DNA of 64,000 nt. Origin: Manis javanica (taxonomy: Eukaryota; Chordata; Mammalia; Pholidota; Manidae). The notes below the pieces were generated by a model that ran no database searches, was not told the DNA's origin, and was given only the letters and a program-made list of their open reading frames with translations. Below, one piece after another: positions 11,965 to 25,249 of this stretch; within the stretch, counting starts at the first letter, position 1; every line of letters begins with the position of its first letter. The stretch lies in the NCBI RefSeq assembly GCF_040802235.1, contig NC_133170.1:6773001-6837000 (forward strand), read 5' to 3'. The translations under genes and the position numbers were made by a program.

Positions 11965-14900
11965 CTCGCACAGAGGATGGCTCCTTCTGAAGACAAGGCT
12001 GCAGATCCTTCCGTTGCTCAGCAGGGTTTGTGTTCTTAAACACTCCATCTGGACACAGCTTAAACTCCAGCAGGCTTAGTTTTTCTATCGTGCTACTCAC
12101 AGGTAAAAGGCTATTAGGTTTGTTTTCCGGTCTCCTCTCTTTATTGAGCTTCCTGGGTGAACTGTCTAATTTTGAGAGACAGATGCTCTCACGTTCAGTG
12201 CATTTAAATGCAACTCTGTTCAGATACAGTTTCCTTTGGTCCTTTGATATTTGGCTGCATTCAACATTATTCACATTGTTTAAACTTTTTTCTGATTTGG
12301 TTTTCTCAATCCTCATTTTATTAGGCTGTTTTCCAAAATCTGTTGCTTTAGTATTCCTCATGATCAAACTCTTAGCAGACCCCTCAGAATGGTAGACTTT
12401 AGGGTTTTTACCATGGCTTGTACAAATACTTATTGACTCCTTGGAGGCCTGCACACTGCTGTCTCTCTCATTGGATTTCCCATAACTCCCTATTCGAATA
12501 GGTTTATTACTGCACCTCGTGAACTGAGAATCACTCGCTTCATTTTTCAGATCGTTTTTCTTCGATGCTCTGCTACCCATTGTATCTTTGTGTTTCTGCC
12601 TTTGTAAATACTCCTTTGGGGTGAGTACTCTGATTTTATTTGACCTTTCCTGAGAGCCTGAGGACTTAACATTTGATACTGTCTTTCCTTTAAGCCTGCC
12701 TCTTTCACTTGGAATTGACAAAAAATTACTTAATTTAAATGTACTGCCTCCCACGTTTTTACTCTGCTCTCGTTCATCACATCTCTTCCTCTTTATTTCT
12801 GAGTCACATACACTCCCTTTCTCTAACTTCCTTTTTTCCGAAACTTTTTGTTTGGAATCACCTGTTTTCCATTTTCTCTTTTCTGATGGTTCTGATTGCA
12901 TCAAAGAACCGCTCTTCACAGGCAGATCTGTATTTTTACTTGTCAAAAAACCTGTCTTTGCCTTTAATGGCCGGCAGTTTTGTGCTATGTGTTTCCTCTG
13001 CAGGCTCTCTTGAGAAAATTTTGTCATTTTATTACTTGAATGAAAAGTTACTTCATGAAACTGCAGTTTCCCTTTTTGTTTATGACTTGGCAAGGAATCT
13101 AACTTTTTATCACCTTTAGATAAAAACTGGCCACATAATTCTTGTTCTGTCCTTAGTGAATGACTACGTTTTGTTTTGTTTCTATCTTTTACAGCCTTGT
13201 CTTGCTCTGCTTCAGGAATACGTTTTTTTCTGTCTGAAGTCAGAGGCACCTCCAGACTCTTATTTGGAGGACTATTAAGTACAGTAGGGACGTCTTTATC
13301 AGAGGTTTTCTTTCCTTGTTTATGACTGGAGGTCTCCAAAGGAGGACGCTCATCTTTCCCTTTCTCTTCCTTTGAAGTCGTGCTCTTGATGGAATTACAC
13401 TGGCACTGGGGGACTCCTTCATAAACCATGGAGAGCCACCCTAACGCACAGCAACGGACATCATCTTTCTCTGAATCCAATATTACAGAATCATGACCTT
13501 CTCCGTTTGTATGAATTTGTGGTTCACATTGACTCCCTTCCGTGACTGGATTTTCTTCGTGAGGTTCTGTTAACTCGTCTGCCTCGCAAGGTTGATACTC
13601 TTGTTCAGGAAATAACTCTTTCATTTGCTCTGAGCTTAATATTGTAATTTTTATTTGCTCTGCCGAGTTCAATTTGGAGTCACAACTGGTTTTATCACGA
13701 GTTTGACCTTTTGAGCTTTCTTGTTGGACCACCGAACCTTCATGCGTGTTCACAGGCTCAATACCATAGGGAAACTCTTTTAGAAGTTCTGACAGCTGAT
13801 CATGTAGGTATAAGATGGGTGTCTTCTCATTGAGAATCTCATTTCTTGCTAGATGTTGAGCAGTGTAATTGCAAGAGGCACCTATTTCCTGAGGGTAACT
13901 ATCCTGCTGAGTAGCAGTCGATGAACATGGACCTGTAGCTGTGCCTTCTTTCTTACTAATGTGCTCCAAAGAACTCTCCTCCGTAATTCCACTGCTCCCT
14001 TCATCACATTTCAAGTGTGATTCTAGAAGCTGCAGTGACTCTGACTGATCAGTTACTCTATGTGAAACATCTGTGCTCTGGACACAAGTATCTCTTTGGA
14101 AACCAAAGTCTTTGTTTTCAGTGATGTTATCTAATTGCTCTTTTTGATGCCTACTGTTTATCTCTTGTTGATGACTAGGTAATGGTTTCTGTGGTTCAAC
14201 CATTTTCAAAGAGGGAGAGTTGAATATCTCTGCTATTTGGATATTATAAGATGTATCACCTTCAACGAGAGAACAAATACTGTCAATCTGTAATATACCA
14301 CCACTTACACAATCAGTGTCCCTTGATTTATATGAGTCTTGCTGATCACTCGGAGGATAGTTGGGATCTGGCTCTGACTTGACAAGCTTTCCTTGCCTGT
14401 TATTAGGTGCACCTTCTGAATTACCATAAGGTGACTCATTTTGTTTGTCCTTTGGCATTAGTGGGAAAATCTTGGTGCTTGTAATACTTGGTACTGACTC
14501 ATTAACTTTCAAAGCAGCAGTAACTCTTGTCTTTTCTGACAATTCATTTTGTAAGCTACAAACACTGCCTTCTTTAATGACCGGATATATCGTTTCAGGT
14601 AAAGTGTCAGGTGCTCCTCTGGCAGATGTTTTGGTATCTGAAAGAATTAAGGGTGACACAACAGCCACCTGAAGTTCTGTTCCCTTCGTAATTGTACCTG
14701 ATGACTCATGATTCTGCGCTACCACTGACAAGTTTGTTTCTTGTGAGCCATTTGCCATCTTATTCTGATAATTTCCCACAACTGAAAATGGACTCTTATC
14801 ACAGATGTCCACAGGCTTTGAAATTCCAACTGCTGCTCTGTTTGTTTTTGACTCATTACACTGTTTTTCTTCTGTAAGTTCTGAAGGCTGCGTTTTCCAC

Positions 14901-16957
14901 AGAGAAAGACATGTTGCAAGCAATTCCATGGAACAGTGATTGCTACTTCTAGAAGACATTTCGTTTGTTGAGGGTTTATGCTCAAGGCAAGCAGAGCTGT
15001 CTGAAATGTTGGCATTTATATTACAAGTACTTGGAGCTTTCATGGTGTTCAAACTCAGCTGGTCACCAGTGATATGGGTATTTGGAGTCATCACAAAATT
15101 ATGTGTTTTAGAAGCCTGAATGGTTTCGCTAGCATCTTTTAGTTTCTTCTGAGTTTGACCCTCATGTGTAAGTAAACTAAGAATTAGCCTATTTTTATTT
15201 GGATATTTTGAACTATATTCCTCAAAGGGTGTAGGCTGAGGAACAGAAGCTGCTGCTAAGTTTGCTGGCACATTTAATTCAACATTGACAAAACTTCCTG
15301 ATGAAAACTGGGTGTTACTTAACGTTGCCTGGATAATCTCAACAGATGATGTCTTTGAAGAAGTCATAACTTTCAAGTCATGTAACTGGTTTGGCGCTGG
15401 TAACTTTTCTGAAAAGACAGAATTTTGTATAACAGAATTGACTTGGTTAGAATTTCTGCGATTAGGGTCCTCATTGTTGGAGTTCAAGGTACTCTGTGTT
15501 CTAGTTACTTCTGCATTTTCCATTACTGTTGGAGGTTTATCCACTGCAGTCTCTGGAGTGACTAGGATTACCTGTGGTCCAGGCTGGATTTTGGCAGACC
15601 GATTCAGAGACAGTTCAGACTTTTGAGCAGATTCACTGTAAGTGATGCTACCTGGTTTAATACAACCTGCTGCCATCAGAAGATCTTTATTAATTTTTAT
15701 TTTCCTTGCAAGTTCCGAAAACTTCTTTTTTATTTCTACTAATGTTTTAATATCCCTCACCAACTTCTCCTTTGTGACACTTGTGTCCAGTACCTGACTG
15801 GAAGTTAGATTGCAAGAATCCACTCTTTTCTCTTGATTGTTTTGAGCAAAAGTCTGAACACTGTCAACAGAAGGTCTAATGGGTTCATTAAAAAGAGGAC
15901 CGACATTGGTATTTACTTTCAAGTTACAGACATTTCCAGCTATACCAACATCTTCATTAATGTTCTGCCACTGCTGTTGAAACCCTCTACAAAAGTCTTT
16001 CCTCATTTCAGGTAGGGGCATTCCTTGACTTTGAGGAACTTCCACAGTAGAGTGTTTATCAATGTGCTGAGTACTTTGCAAAGGCTGGCTCACATATCTA
16101 CAGTCGTAAGGAGGAGGAGGAGGTCTCTTGTCAGTGTGAGTAACTCCGTACCGGTATGACTGCACAGTTTCCATCTGCTTTGACTGTAAACTCAGTCCGG
16201 ATTCTGGAGGGGGACAGGTTTTAACCTGTAATGATGTAGACGGCACCGGCTTTTGTTTCTGAAGAGCAGGATCTTGCGCCAAACTTCGTGATGAGTAACC
16301 GTATTGCTTTGGAACTCGCCTATTATCTGGGTATGTCACTCCACTGGACATATACTGCTGTGTCCAATCAACCTGGCGCTCCGATGAAGTCGAGTTAGGT
16401 CTTGTGCTTCCTTGGTAACTTACTGGAACTCTTACAGAGTTAGAAGGGACCATTTGTAGTTTCATAGAATACGAATCTGATGTTACAAACTGATTCTGCA
16501 GTCCATGTACACTGGATGTATTATTTCCAAAAGCAGTTTGAGAGACAGTTGTCCCTGTATGAGGAAGCACAGAATTCATCATTGGTGAGTTTCCCCATAC
16601 ATTTTGTGTAACTCCTGAAGACATTTGCATATTATGATTCAGTTGTTTGGGTCCTTTAACATTTGCATATGTTCTTCTTTCTGCTGAAGTTTGTGGGGCC
16701 AAAATCGTTCCACTATGCATATCAGAAATAGGGATCTGTTGTGCAGTTTTGTAATTTCTGATGTTGAGCAGTGGCTGTGAAATGGGGTTTGAATTGCTAA
16801 GAAACATGTATGCTTCTTGATCACTTCCAAGATAGTTGGAAGAACTTTGAGACGTCGGGTTAAGCGTGTTTATTAAAGTCTGCTCCAGAAAGCATGACTG
16901 GTTTTTAGGATACTGTGGCGGTAAGGTGACACTGTCTGGTTTTCCATTCCAATTCAT
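11965..16957 (-). CDS. RESF1: RESF1 large coding exon (residues 1-1664 plus first base of codon 1665)
   Basis: This exon encodes nearly all of retroelement silencing factor 1, a nuclear protein reported in mouse ES cells to cooperate with the H3K9 methyltransferase SETDB1 in silencing endogenous retroviruses, and reported to bind NANOG. The start ([10 protein letters not shown]) matches the family N-terminus and follows a favourable context, ACA ATG A. Recognisable conserved blocks are a proline run with a PPxY motif at residues 279-284, a basic helical segment near 396-433 ([20 protein letters not shown]), [14 protein letters not shown] near 761-774, [19 protein letters not shown] near 1049-1067, a Cys-rich patch [19 protein letters not shown] at 1169-1187, [13 protein letters not shown] near 1445-1457, and [15 protein letters not shown] near 1576-1590. 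Most of the chain is Ser/Thr/Lys/Gln-rich and likely disordered. The open frame runs on to a stop at 11954, but homology ends at residue 1664, and a GCGAG|GTCTAG donor at 11965/11964 joins in frame to the next exon. Confidence 0.97.
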
Positions 16958-17012
16958 TGTCGATCTGATTTAGCAGCAGTATTAAAAGTCAGTTGTTTTG
17001 AAGGTCAGGAAT
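16958..17012 (-). other. RESF1: RESF1 5'-UTR part of the start-codon exon
   Basis: Between the ATG and a strong acceptor (a pyrimidine-rich tract ending CCTACAG, intron end at 17013) are 55 nt of leader with no upstream ATG. This acceptor shows that the remaining 5' UTR lies in upstream exons across a 17-kb interval. Confidence 0.85.
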
Positions 17013-17329
17013 CTGTAGGAAATAAAAATCACTTATTAAAAAAACTGCTTCCTGGACAGAGCTTCCAAGAAAGTGAATGTACCTTAATACCAATGTTGAC
17101 CATGACTATTAAAATTCCTGAAACCTCAGCCTAGATGAAGACTCATCTTTAATTTGGGAAAGAGGAACAGCAAAGAAAATTACAACAATAAATAAAATAG
17201 AATACAAATGTCAATAAAATTTCTGTGACATATAACAAATTCATTGTACACAATATTTTATTATGTTTAAGTAAAAATTGTTTCCAACTTTCATGAAACT
17301 AGCTCTTTTATTTTAAGTAACCCATGCTT

Positions 17330-17835
17330 ACTATTTTTAAAAAAGTTCAAACATAACACTCAAAAGTCCTTACTGTCCATTTCCAAAAACTCTCTAGAAG
17401 TATATATTGTTTTAAACCTTCTCTTTCAGAAAATGTCTATATATTTAAAAAACCCTACTACATAAACAACTTTGTTTAACCAAATGGAATTCCACTGAAC
17501 ACACTGTCTACATTTTGTGTAGTTCTCATTATAATACCTAGCAGATCTTATCATTTCAATACATACATACCTCACTCTTCCTAACATGCCACTTTATGGA
17601 TGTATCACCATTTAACCAGTCCTCTTATTGAAAGATACTTGGTTTTCTCACATTTATGCAGTTATAAACTATCTGATATTAATAAGCATTCTTATTTGTT
17701 TTCATATTTGTGTTAAACATTTCTGCAAATCCCTAAAAGTGAAATCAATGTGTCAAAGGACATTACAATTACTTTCATAAACACTGACAAACTGCCTTCC
17801 AAAGAAGTTGAAATAAATATTTCCACCAACACTAT
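17330..17835 (-). repeat. L1 3'-region fragment (antisense to plus strand)
   Basis: The phrases TTTATGGATGTATCACCATTT, AAATCCCTAAAAGTGAAATC and AAACTGCCTTCCAAAGAAGTT are diverged forms of the reverse-complement L1 3' region (GGATGTACCACAGTTT, GTGGAATTGCTGGGTC, CAAATTGCCCTCCA). Confidence 0.6.
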
Positions 17836-18109
17836 ATTGACATACCTAAAAATGGATAAATCCATACATAGAATAATGACAAGAAAAAAGACCATTAAAA
17901 TAACCAAATTAAACAAAATTGACTTAAGCATATTAACAGTGCACCAAGTAACTGCAAAACACACATTCTTTTCAAGTGCATATGGAATTTTACCAGTATT
18001 GAGCTATAGCTAGGGCTATAAAGAAATGTCAATTTTTGAAGGATTAAAATAATTCAGATTAATTCACAGCATAATTAATAAGACTATAGGGAAAACAACT
18101 AGGTTATTG

Positions 18110-18385
18110 CCAAATAATCACTGGGAAAGGAGTGCACTCTATGCTTGCACAGAGAATGAGCTGAGGTCTCTTCCCCTACTTATGAGGACTCCAGTCCTAC
18201 TGGAGCAGAGTTCCACCAATATGACCTCATTTAACTTTAATTACTTCCCTAAAAGGTCCCACCTCCAAAAACAGTCACATTGGTGGTTAGGGGCTTCAAC
18301 GTATGAACTTGGTACAGGGGAGGGTGTGGGGGGGTCACAGGACAGGACAGGACACAACTCAGTGTGTAACAGGCTCCCATTCCCA
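18110..18385 (-). repeat. MaLR LTR (MST/MLT1 type), minus strand
   Basis: ATTACTTCCCTAAAAGGTCC, CACCTCCAAAAACAGTCACA and GGGGCTTCAACGTATGAACT on the plus strand match the reverse complement of the well-known MaLR LTR 5' portion, which ends in a GTTATGGACTGAA-type start. Partial copy. Confidence 0.7.
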
Positions 18386-18439
18386 TGTTCACATCAGACT
18401 TGAGGCTAATTTACAGCATTAAATACAATTTTAAAAGAA

Positions 18440-19330
18440 CACTGGGAAACAATCTGCACATTTATCACAAGTGACAGTAATGAAGTTAGCCCAAGGAAGG
18501 CAATGAAGACAGAACAAAATAAAATTAATGAACATTGAATGATAGCAAGGCACAAGGTGGTCCTTTAAAAAAAACAAAGATCAACAAGCTTCTGACAACA
18601 TCATGGAAAAAACCCATAATACTGGGGAAAAGGTTATCATTAGACCCTACAGACATTAAAATGATAAATATTCATTGTAACTTTTATCCCAATACATTTA
18701 AAATTTAGGTGGAATGGAGCAATTCCTTGAAAAAACACCCCAAACCAGGACTGACAGAGCAGGAATACCATCGTCTCTTTAAAGAAATTACATCTATAAT
18801 AATTAGATCATCTTTCACAAAGAAAACACCAGGTCCATATGGCTTTATAGGAGTATTCTACACATCATTTATGGAAGAAATAATCCAATATAACCTCTAA
18901 AGGGATAAAAGGGGGACACTTCAGACCTCACTTACCAAGGCTGTCATACCAAAAGCCAAGAAGGAAAATTAATTAGCTAAGTTCTCACCTAAACGCAAAA
19001 AACCCAAAATCAAATGGGTGACCAAATTGAGTTTATTTTAGGAATTCAAGGTTTGTCATTTCAAACTTATCTGTGATTTTATCACCATGACTTTTAAAAT
19101 TATACGATCATTTCAATAGATGCAATTTCTGATAAAATACAACATCTATTCATTAGAGAGCAATCGTATCAAATCAACATCAATTCCTTCAATTTTGATA
19201 AATAGTAATTTCAAAAATTTAGACTGACAATAGGACAAAGATACCACTATTGACTCTGTGTTTATTCATCACCATACCAGAGATCTTAAAAGAATTGGGA
19301 CAGAAAACATAAAACTGACTCTTCACTGAG
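18440..19330 (+). repeat. Old L1 ORF2 fragment (reverse-transcriptase region)
   Basis: GGAGCAATTCCTTGAAAAAA and AAGAAAACACCAGGTCCATA, then GGCTTTATAGG, are decayed forms of the L1 ORF2 stretch (AATTCCT, AAGCCCAGGACCAGATGGCTTCAC). Stops and frameshifts show that it is dead. Confidence 0.6.
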
Positions 19331-19654
19331 TTTATGTAGAAATCCATGACAAACCATAAGGTCTTTAGTGATTAAATGACTATATACATTACCAAATGTA
19401 TATACAGGTTACAGGTCACAGTTTCCCCACCAGCAGAAGCAAAACAAGGCATGCCTGCTTTTGGACTACAAACAGGTCCCAAAGAGAAGTATCTTGTATA
19501 TTCCTCACATGCCTTCTCAGGCAAGCTCTTTAATAAGACAAGTGAATGACCAGGTTTAAGTACCAAACAAAGTAAAAAGCAGAACATCTACTGAAGATTC
19601 AATGATGCCTAATAAATTCCCCTTTGTTCTTATGTTAACCTGAAAGAGGGAGGT

Positions 19655-19973
19655 TGTCATGGACTAAACCATGTGGTCCCCGCCAACCCCACCCAATTGT
19701 ATGTTGAAGCCCTGATCCCCAGTGTGATTCTATTTGGAGATGGGGCCCTAATCCAGTAGGACTGGTGTCTTACTGAGAGAGACACGGGTACACCCACACA
19801 GAGAAAAGGACACGTGCACTCACACAGAGGGGGTGCAGCCTGCGAGCCAAGGACTCAGAAGAGACCGCTTACATCTCAGGCTTCCAGACATTAGAACCGT
19901 GAGAAATGAATCTGCTGCTTAAGCCACCCAGCCTGTAGCTATTTTGTTAGGGCAGACTTAGCAGGTTAATACA
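19655..19973 (+). repeat. MaLR LTR (MST/MLT1 type), plus strand, near full length
   Basis: It begins TGTCATGGACTAAACCATGT and contains GTATGTTGAAGCCCTGATCC, TCTATTTGGAGATGGGGCCC, GAGAGAGACACG, GAACCGTGAGAAATGAATCT and TTAAGCCACCCAGCC, and ends GTTAATACA. These are the hallmark segments, in order, of the mammalian apparent LTR retrotransposon. Flanks GAGGT/GAGCC could be a decayed target-site duplication. Confidence 0.85.
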
Positions 19974-20439
19974 GAGCCCACAGGTAGGAAGAAAACTATC
20001 TTTATGAAGACTCTGATGTTATTTTTTCCCCCACTTTTCTCCTTTGCTAGCACAGAAAAAACTGAAGCCTGGCAAAATCGTCCCTGAACTACCAAAATTG
20101 GAGGGAGTTAAAGTTTTCTGACTTTTTTAACTGCAGAATCTCTGCTTTTGGATATAATATATTCTTAAACTTTTTGAGAACATATTACAAGGGAGATTAC
20201 CAGAGACAGGATTTCCATGGCCTATGTATCTATAATCTTAGAAAAAAACCTCTTTTGCCCCCAAACTGCCACCCACCCCCTTTCAAATTTTAACTACAGC
20301 TAAACTTTAAGAACCTCCATCTCTGCATAGACATGGCCAGTTTTATTTGAGGGGCAGGGCGGGAGATGGGACATCACACAAGCCAGTAGGCAGATTTTAC
20401 TTCATGAACACAACTCAACTAACAATTCTTTTTTTGTTT

Positions 20440-20870
20440 ATTTAATGTTATTTACACTGCAAGTAATTTTTTTAACTGAAGTGTACCTGATATAAAATAT
20501 TGTTTCAGGTGTGTTTAACAGTGATTAAATTACTATATACATTACCAAAAGCTCACCATCATAAGTGTAATTACCATCTGTCACTATGCAATTGCAATAT
20601 TATTGTATCTAGTCCCTAAGCTGTACTCTTCAGCCCCGTGACTTGTTTCATAATTGGAAATATGCACCTTTACTTCCTTTCACCTATTTCTCCCATCTTC
20701 CCTGCCCATGGCAACCACCAGTTTGTCTCTGTATTTATGAGTTTACGTCTGTTTACTTTCTTTAGATTCTATGTCAGTGAAATCATATGGTACTTGTCCT
20801 TTTCTGTCTGACTTACTTAGCATAATATCCTCTAGGTCCACCCATGTTGCTGCAAAAGTAAATTCACGTC
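20440..20870 (-). repeat. L1 3'-end fragment, minus strand
   Basis: AACTGAAGTGTACCTGATAT, TTTCAGGTGTGTTTAACAGT, CCATGGCAACCACCAGTTTG and CTAGGTCCACCCATGTTGCT are typical of reverse-complemented L1 3' UTR and ORF2 end sequence in laurasiatherian genomes. Confidence 0.75.
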
Positions 20871-21259
20871 CCCATTTTCTGCAGCCTCTTTGTCTGCAGC
20901 CTTAGTCTGCAGCCTCTCCAAACCAAACACTCCCCCTACTCAGCTACTTATATTTCAGAGGAGAAAAAAACAGCACCATCTCTCCTTCTCCCATCACCAA
21001 ATACATGAACCACATCCTTGTAAATGTGAGCTGCATTACAGAGACAGAGCTGCCCTTCCTAGCACATCTCCACATTTAAAACCCTACTGCTCTTCCCTTT
21101 ACTCTCAGTATCGACCTCTCTCTCCTGGATTAGGTTGTGCATACGGACTTCAGGATACTCAGAAAACACAATAACCTCACTGGGCCCCACATTCTTCCCC
21201 TCTCCATCCCCATACCAGTAGTAGTCTTTTAACTTACTTTACAAAGTCACAAGTACAAT

Positions 21260-22000
21260 AAATGAGACTACAAATGCATAATACCTGTAAAAGTAGAAAT
21301 AAAAATGTTTTATTTTAATTTGTGTTTCCACAAGGTAAGTAAAAAAATACAGTGAAAAAGATCACTGAAAATACTTACATGCAACATCAGAAAATATTCA
21401 CTTAGTGCAAAAGAGAACAGCAGAGGAGGAACAAAAAGACGAGACATACGAAAAAAAAAAGTACAAATAGCAGGTGTAAGTAACACTAAATGGCAATGGA
21501 TCAAACAACCCACAAAGAGAATATAAGACTAGATTTTTAACATCAACTATAGTGACTGCAATGGGGTTTAGGGGGTATGCCAATAGTGGCATCTTGGTCC
21601 TACTGTCAGTCTAAATCTTTGAAATTACTATTTATCACTAAAAAATGCAAAAAAAAAAAAAGTCATCTATGTGTTAACTTCAAAAGACACATTTTAGATA
21701 CAAAGTGATTGAAAGTTATCACGCAAATAGCTGCCACAAGAAAGGTGGAGAGACTGTAATAATTACCAGACACAATATACTAAACCAAAAAGTTATGAAG
21801 AGGGTTGTAACAGTAAACAATCAATCCACCAAGATTAAACAAATTAAGAAAATACATAGAGCATGAAAATACAAGCAGCAAGAACAAGGGAGAAACAGGT
21901 AATTCATCAAGCATATAAGACTTCAATTTCCCACTTGCAGTAATAACAAAGCAAAATGACAAAAATATCAACAAGGATATAAAGTTCTGAACACATTATT
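21260..22000 (+). repeat. Probable old L1/HAL1 fragment
   Basis: A-rich sequence with AATGGCAATGGATCAAACAA, ACTTCAAAAGACACATTTTA and related words suggestive of decayed L1 endonuclease/ORF2 DNA. Weak evidence. Confidence 0.35.
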
Positions 22001-22984
22001 CATACCCACAATCATATCCAGTAGGACTTGAACAAAACAAAACACAGAGTACTAAATCCTAAGTCAGGAAATGATCATTCACTGGCTGCCCCGCAGGCTC
22101 ACGGCTCTCTTCTCTCGGGCAGTCACTGCGGACCAGAGTCCCGGCACTCCCATCATGTGGTGCAAGGATAAGTAAGCCGCCCATTATGGGGAGCCAGTGC
22201 CATTAAGCCATCAAACCCCTGAACCCAGGAAGTCCCTTGCTGTGTGACCGGCTGCATACAGGTAAAGCAGCACACCCTAAAAAGTGATCCTACATGGTCA
22301 GCACAAACTTTGCACCTACTAACTCCACTCATTTGACTGCATAGCTTGTACGTTAACAGACAAGGCTCGTATGTTGATGCTGATAAGATGTGGCGGCTCC
22401 CAATGGGAGGGGAGCATCTCGTGTGTGTTGATACTGATAAAAGTAAAAGTGGCAAGGCCCCAACTGGGGGAATTCAGAGTCATAATTTACATACTCCTGT
22501 TTTAAATAAACAATCCATAGAGGTTTCCTGTGCATTACCATGAAAACACTCTTTAATTTTTAATTAAAAAACAAAAATAGAAACAAAAACTTACATCTGG
22601 AAGTAGACAAAGACTGTCTTTAATGCTTGATAATTTTGGGCTTTAAATCTTACATGTTGTTATTACTTCCTGTGAGCAAGTGGGGAAGAGAAAGCAAATC
22701 ACTAAAAATCCGAAGTACAGGAAGTTGTGAATAGTAAACTGTGAACTGCAACTGAGGTAAATGGTGAAAACAAGTGAATGGCAATAGAACACTGTAAATG
22801 TTATGTGTGTGTGAATTTTTTACATAAAGTAACACCTCACTATGGTTAAGAAAAACATCTGTGAATTTTCATTTTAAAATATTCTTTATCCATACAATGT
22901 AAAGAATGTAGTGTAAATGAAAACTTGTCAACTCACTATTTATAAGTCAGCCTTATTATAGACAATTACAAAGAAAAAAATAAC

Positions 22985-23993
22985 CTAACAAAAAGCAAAT
23001 GATCCAATTAAAAAATGGGCAGAGGAACTGAACAGACAGTTCTCCAAAGAAGAAATTCAGATGGCCAACAGACACATGAAAAGATGCTCCACACTGCTAA
23101 TCATCAGAAATGCAAATTAAAACCACAATGAGATATCACCTCACACCAGTAAGGATCACCACCATCCAAAAGACAAACAACAAATGTTGGTGAGGTTGTG
23201 GAGAAAGGGGAACCCCCATACACTGCTGGTGGGAATGTAAATTAGTTCAACCATGTGGAAAGCAGTATGGAGGCTCCTCAAAAAACTAAAAATAGAAATA
23301 TCACATTTGACCCAGGAATTCCTCTCCTAGGAATTTACCGTTAAGAATGCAGGATCCCAGTTTGAAAAATACATATGCACCCCTTTGTTGACAGCAGCAC
23401 TATTTACAATAGCCAAGAAATGGAAGCAACCTAAGTGTCCATCAGAAGATGAATGGATAAAGATGTGGTACATATACACAATGGAATATTATTCAGCCAT
23501 AAGAAGAAAACAAATCCTACCATTTGCAACAACATGGATGGAGGTAGAGGGTATTATGCTCAGTGAAATAAGCCAGGCAGAAAAAGACAAGTATCAAATG
23601 ATTTCACTCATCTGTGGAGTCTAAAAACAAAGAAAAAAACTGAAGGAACAAAACAGCAGCAGACTCACAGAATCCAAGAATGGACTAACAGTTACCAAAG
23701 GGAAAGGGACTGGGGAGAATGGGTGGGAAGGGAGGGAGATAAGGGGGACAAAAGGGGCATTACGATTAGCAGACATAACATGGGGGTGGGGGGTGCACAG
23801 GGACAGCTGTACAACACAGAGAAGACAATCAGTGACTCTATAGCATCTTACTACACTGATGGACAGTGACTGTAATGGGGTATGTGGGGGGGACATGATG
23901 ATGGGGGGAGTCTAGTAAACATAATGTTGCTCATGTAATTGTAGATTAATGATACCAAAATTTAAAAAAAAATTTTAATTAAAAAAAAGAAGC
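22985..23993 (+). repeat. 5'-truncated L1 (ORF2 C-terminus, 3' UTR and A-rich tail)
   Basis: It starts within ORF2 (CCAATTAAAAAATGGGCAGA) and runs through AACTGCTGGTGGGAATGTAA-like text, GGAATATTATTCAGCCATAA and CAACAACATGGATGGAGGTA, then a G-rich 3' UTR, ending GATTAATGATACCAAAATTT plus an A-rich tail. It is one of the better-preserved L1 copies here. The only open frame, about 79 codons, is residual ORF2. It lies in the 5' intron region of RESF1, antisense to the gene. Confidence 0.9.
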
Positions 23994-24705
23994 CCAAGAA
24001 GAAACAAGATTGAAAATAAAAAATAAAATGACCTAAAAATCCTATCTTTGAGGATAATCCCATCAGTATCTACAACAGAAATGCACAAGCACATATGTAG
24101 CCGTGGACAGCTGACAGCGAGAGCTCTACGAAAATGGACCCACAACACAGTCTGCCGCACCAGGACCGCTAGAGGTTACACAAAACCGTAAGAAACAAAC
24201 ATGAAAGAACAAACAGGGCTACATAAGTGGATGCTAAGATTTGTGCATTTTACTGTATGTACCTCAATATAAAAAAATTTTTAAAGAGCAGCAGTTTCAA
24301 CTGCAAAAAAAAAAGGACAAATTAAGCCATATGAATAATTGTTTTATATGCAAGGGTGAAGTGTGACCATTAATCTGTCAAAGAAACTGGAACTTTAATT
24401 AGAGTGAAAGATGCTATTAATAGCCAAGACGATATGCAAAAAAAAGCCCTGTTTCAAGGCAGTTCAAAAGATGTGCATCTAACCAATGCCTAGCAGGCTT
24501 CAATAAATGGAAAATGAATAAACATCTTTCACTGCTGCGCACCAAGTTAAGAGAAATCCCTATTTAAACTTCTAGATGGGAAAAGGTCCCCCCAAACCTC
24601 CCTTTAAATCTGTGTCAGCCATAAAACCACATAATTACATCTGTAAGCATTTTAGTACCTCAACAATATAACCCCAGAAACATATATAAACATATATATA
24701 ACATG

Positions 24706-24710
<5 letters not shown>

Positions 24711-24767
<57 letters not shown>

Positions 24768-24778
24768 TACATATATAC
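24711..24778. repeat. Compound microsatellite (TA)n(CA)n
   Basis: About 15 TA units are followed directly by about 14 CA units in the RESF1 intron region, with imperfect AT-rich edges. Likely polymorphic. Confidence 0.95.
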
Positions 24779-25249
24779 TTCTCTAGTATCTGAAGAAAAA
24801 CATAAATCTACTCTGGTATTTTAAATTTTAACTTTCTCTTTTAAAGCTTTGTAAATTCTACTTCTGACATGTTCCACAAACCAAAATTTGGAGACTGTCC
24901 ACTTGATGGGTTTAAAATGAGAGCACCTGTATTTTTCACTGGAAAACTAACCTGCATTTAGCAAAAGCTGTATATACTTCCATAAAATACACAAAACCAA
25001 ACATCAACACTTCAGCATAGAAGCCACTTTTCAGTAATTTCGAAAGAATCATTTTCTCAACCTAGCCTGGCTCTGCCTTCTTGTATCCCGTCATAGGAGA
25101 AATAGGCTATGAGTCCTTGAATGAGGCTTTCTAAATTTTGCATTATTTGTAATACAACTCTCTGAAGAGTAATAGCTAACATTTGAGAACTTATTTTATA
25201 TCAAGAATTCTGCTGAACACTGTAACTACCCTTCACCGCCACACAAATG

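Noticed and set aside
23385..23624. 79-codon open frame
   Set aside because: It is the surviving C-terminal end of L1 ORF2 in a 5'-truncated copy, not a separate gene.
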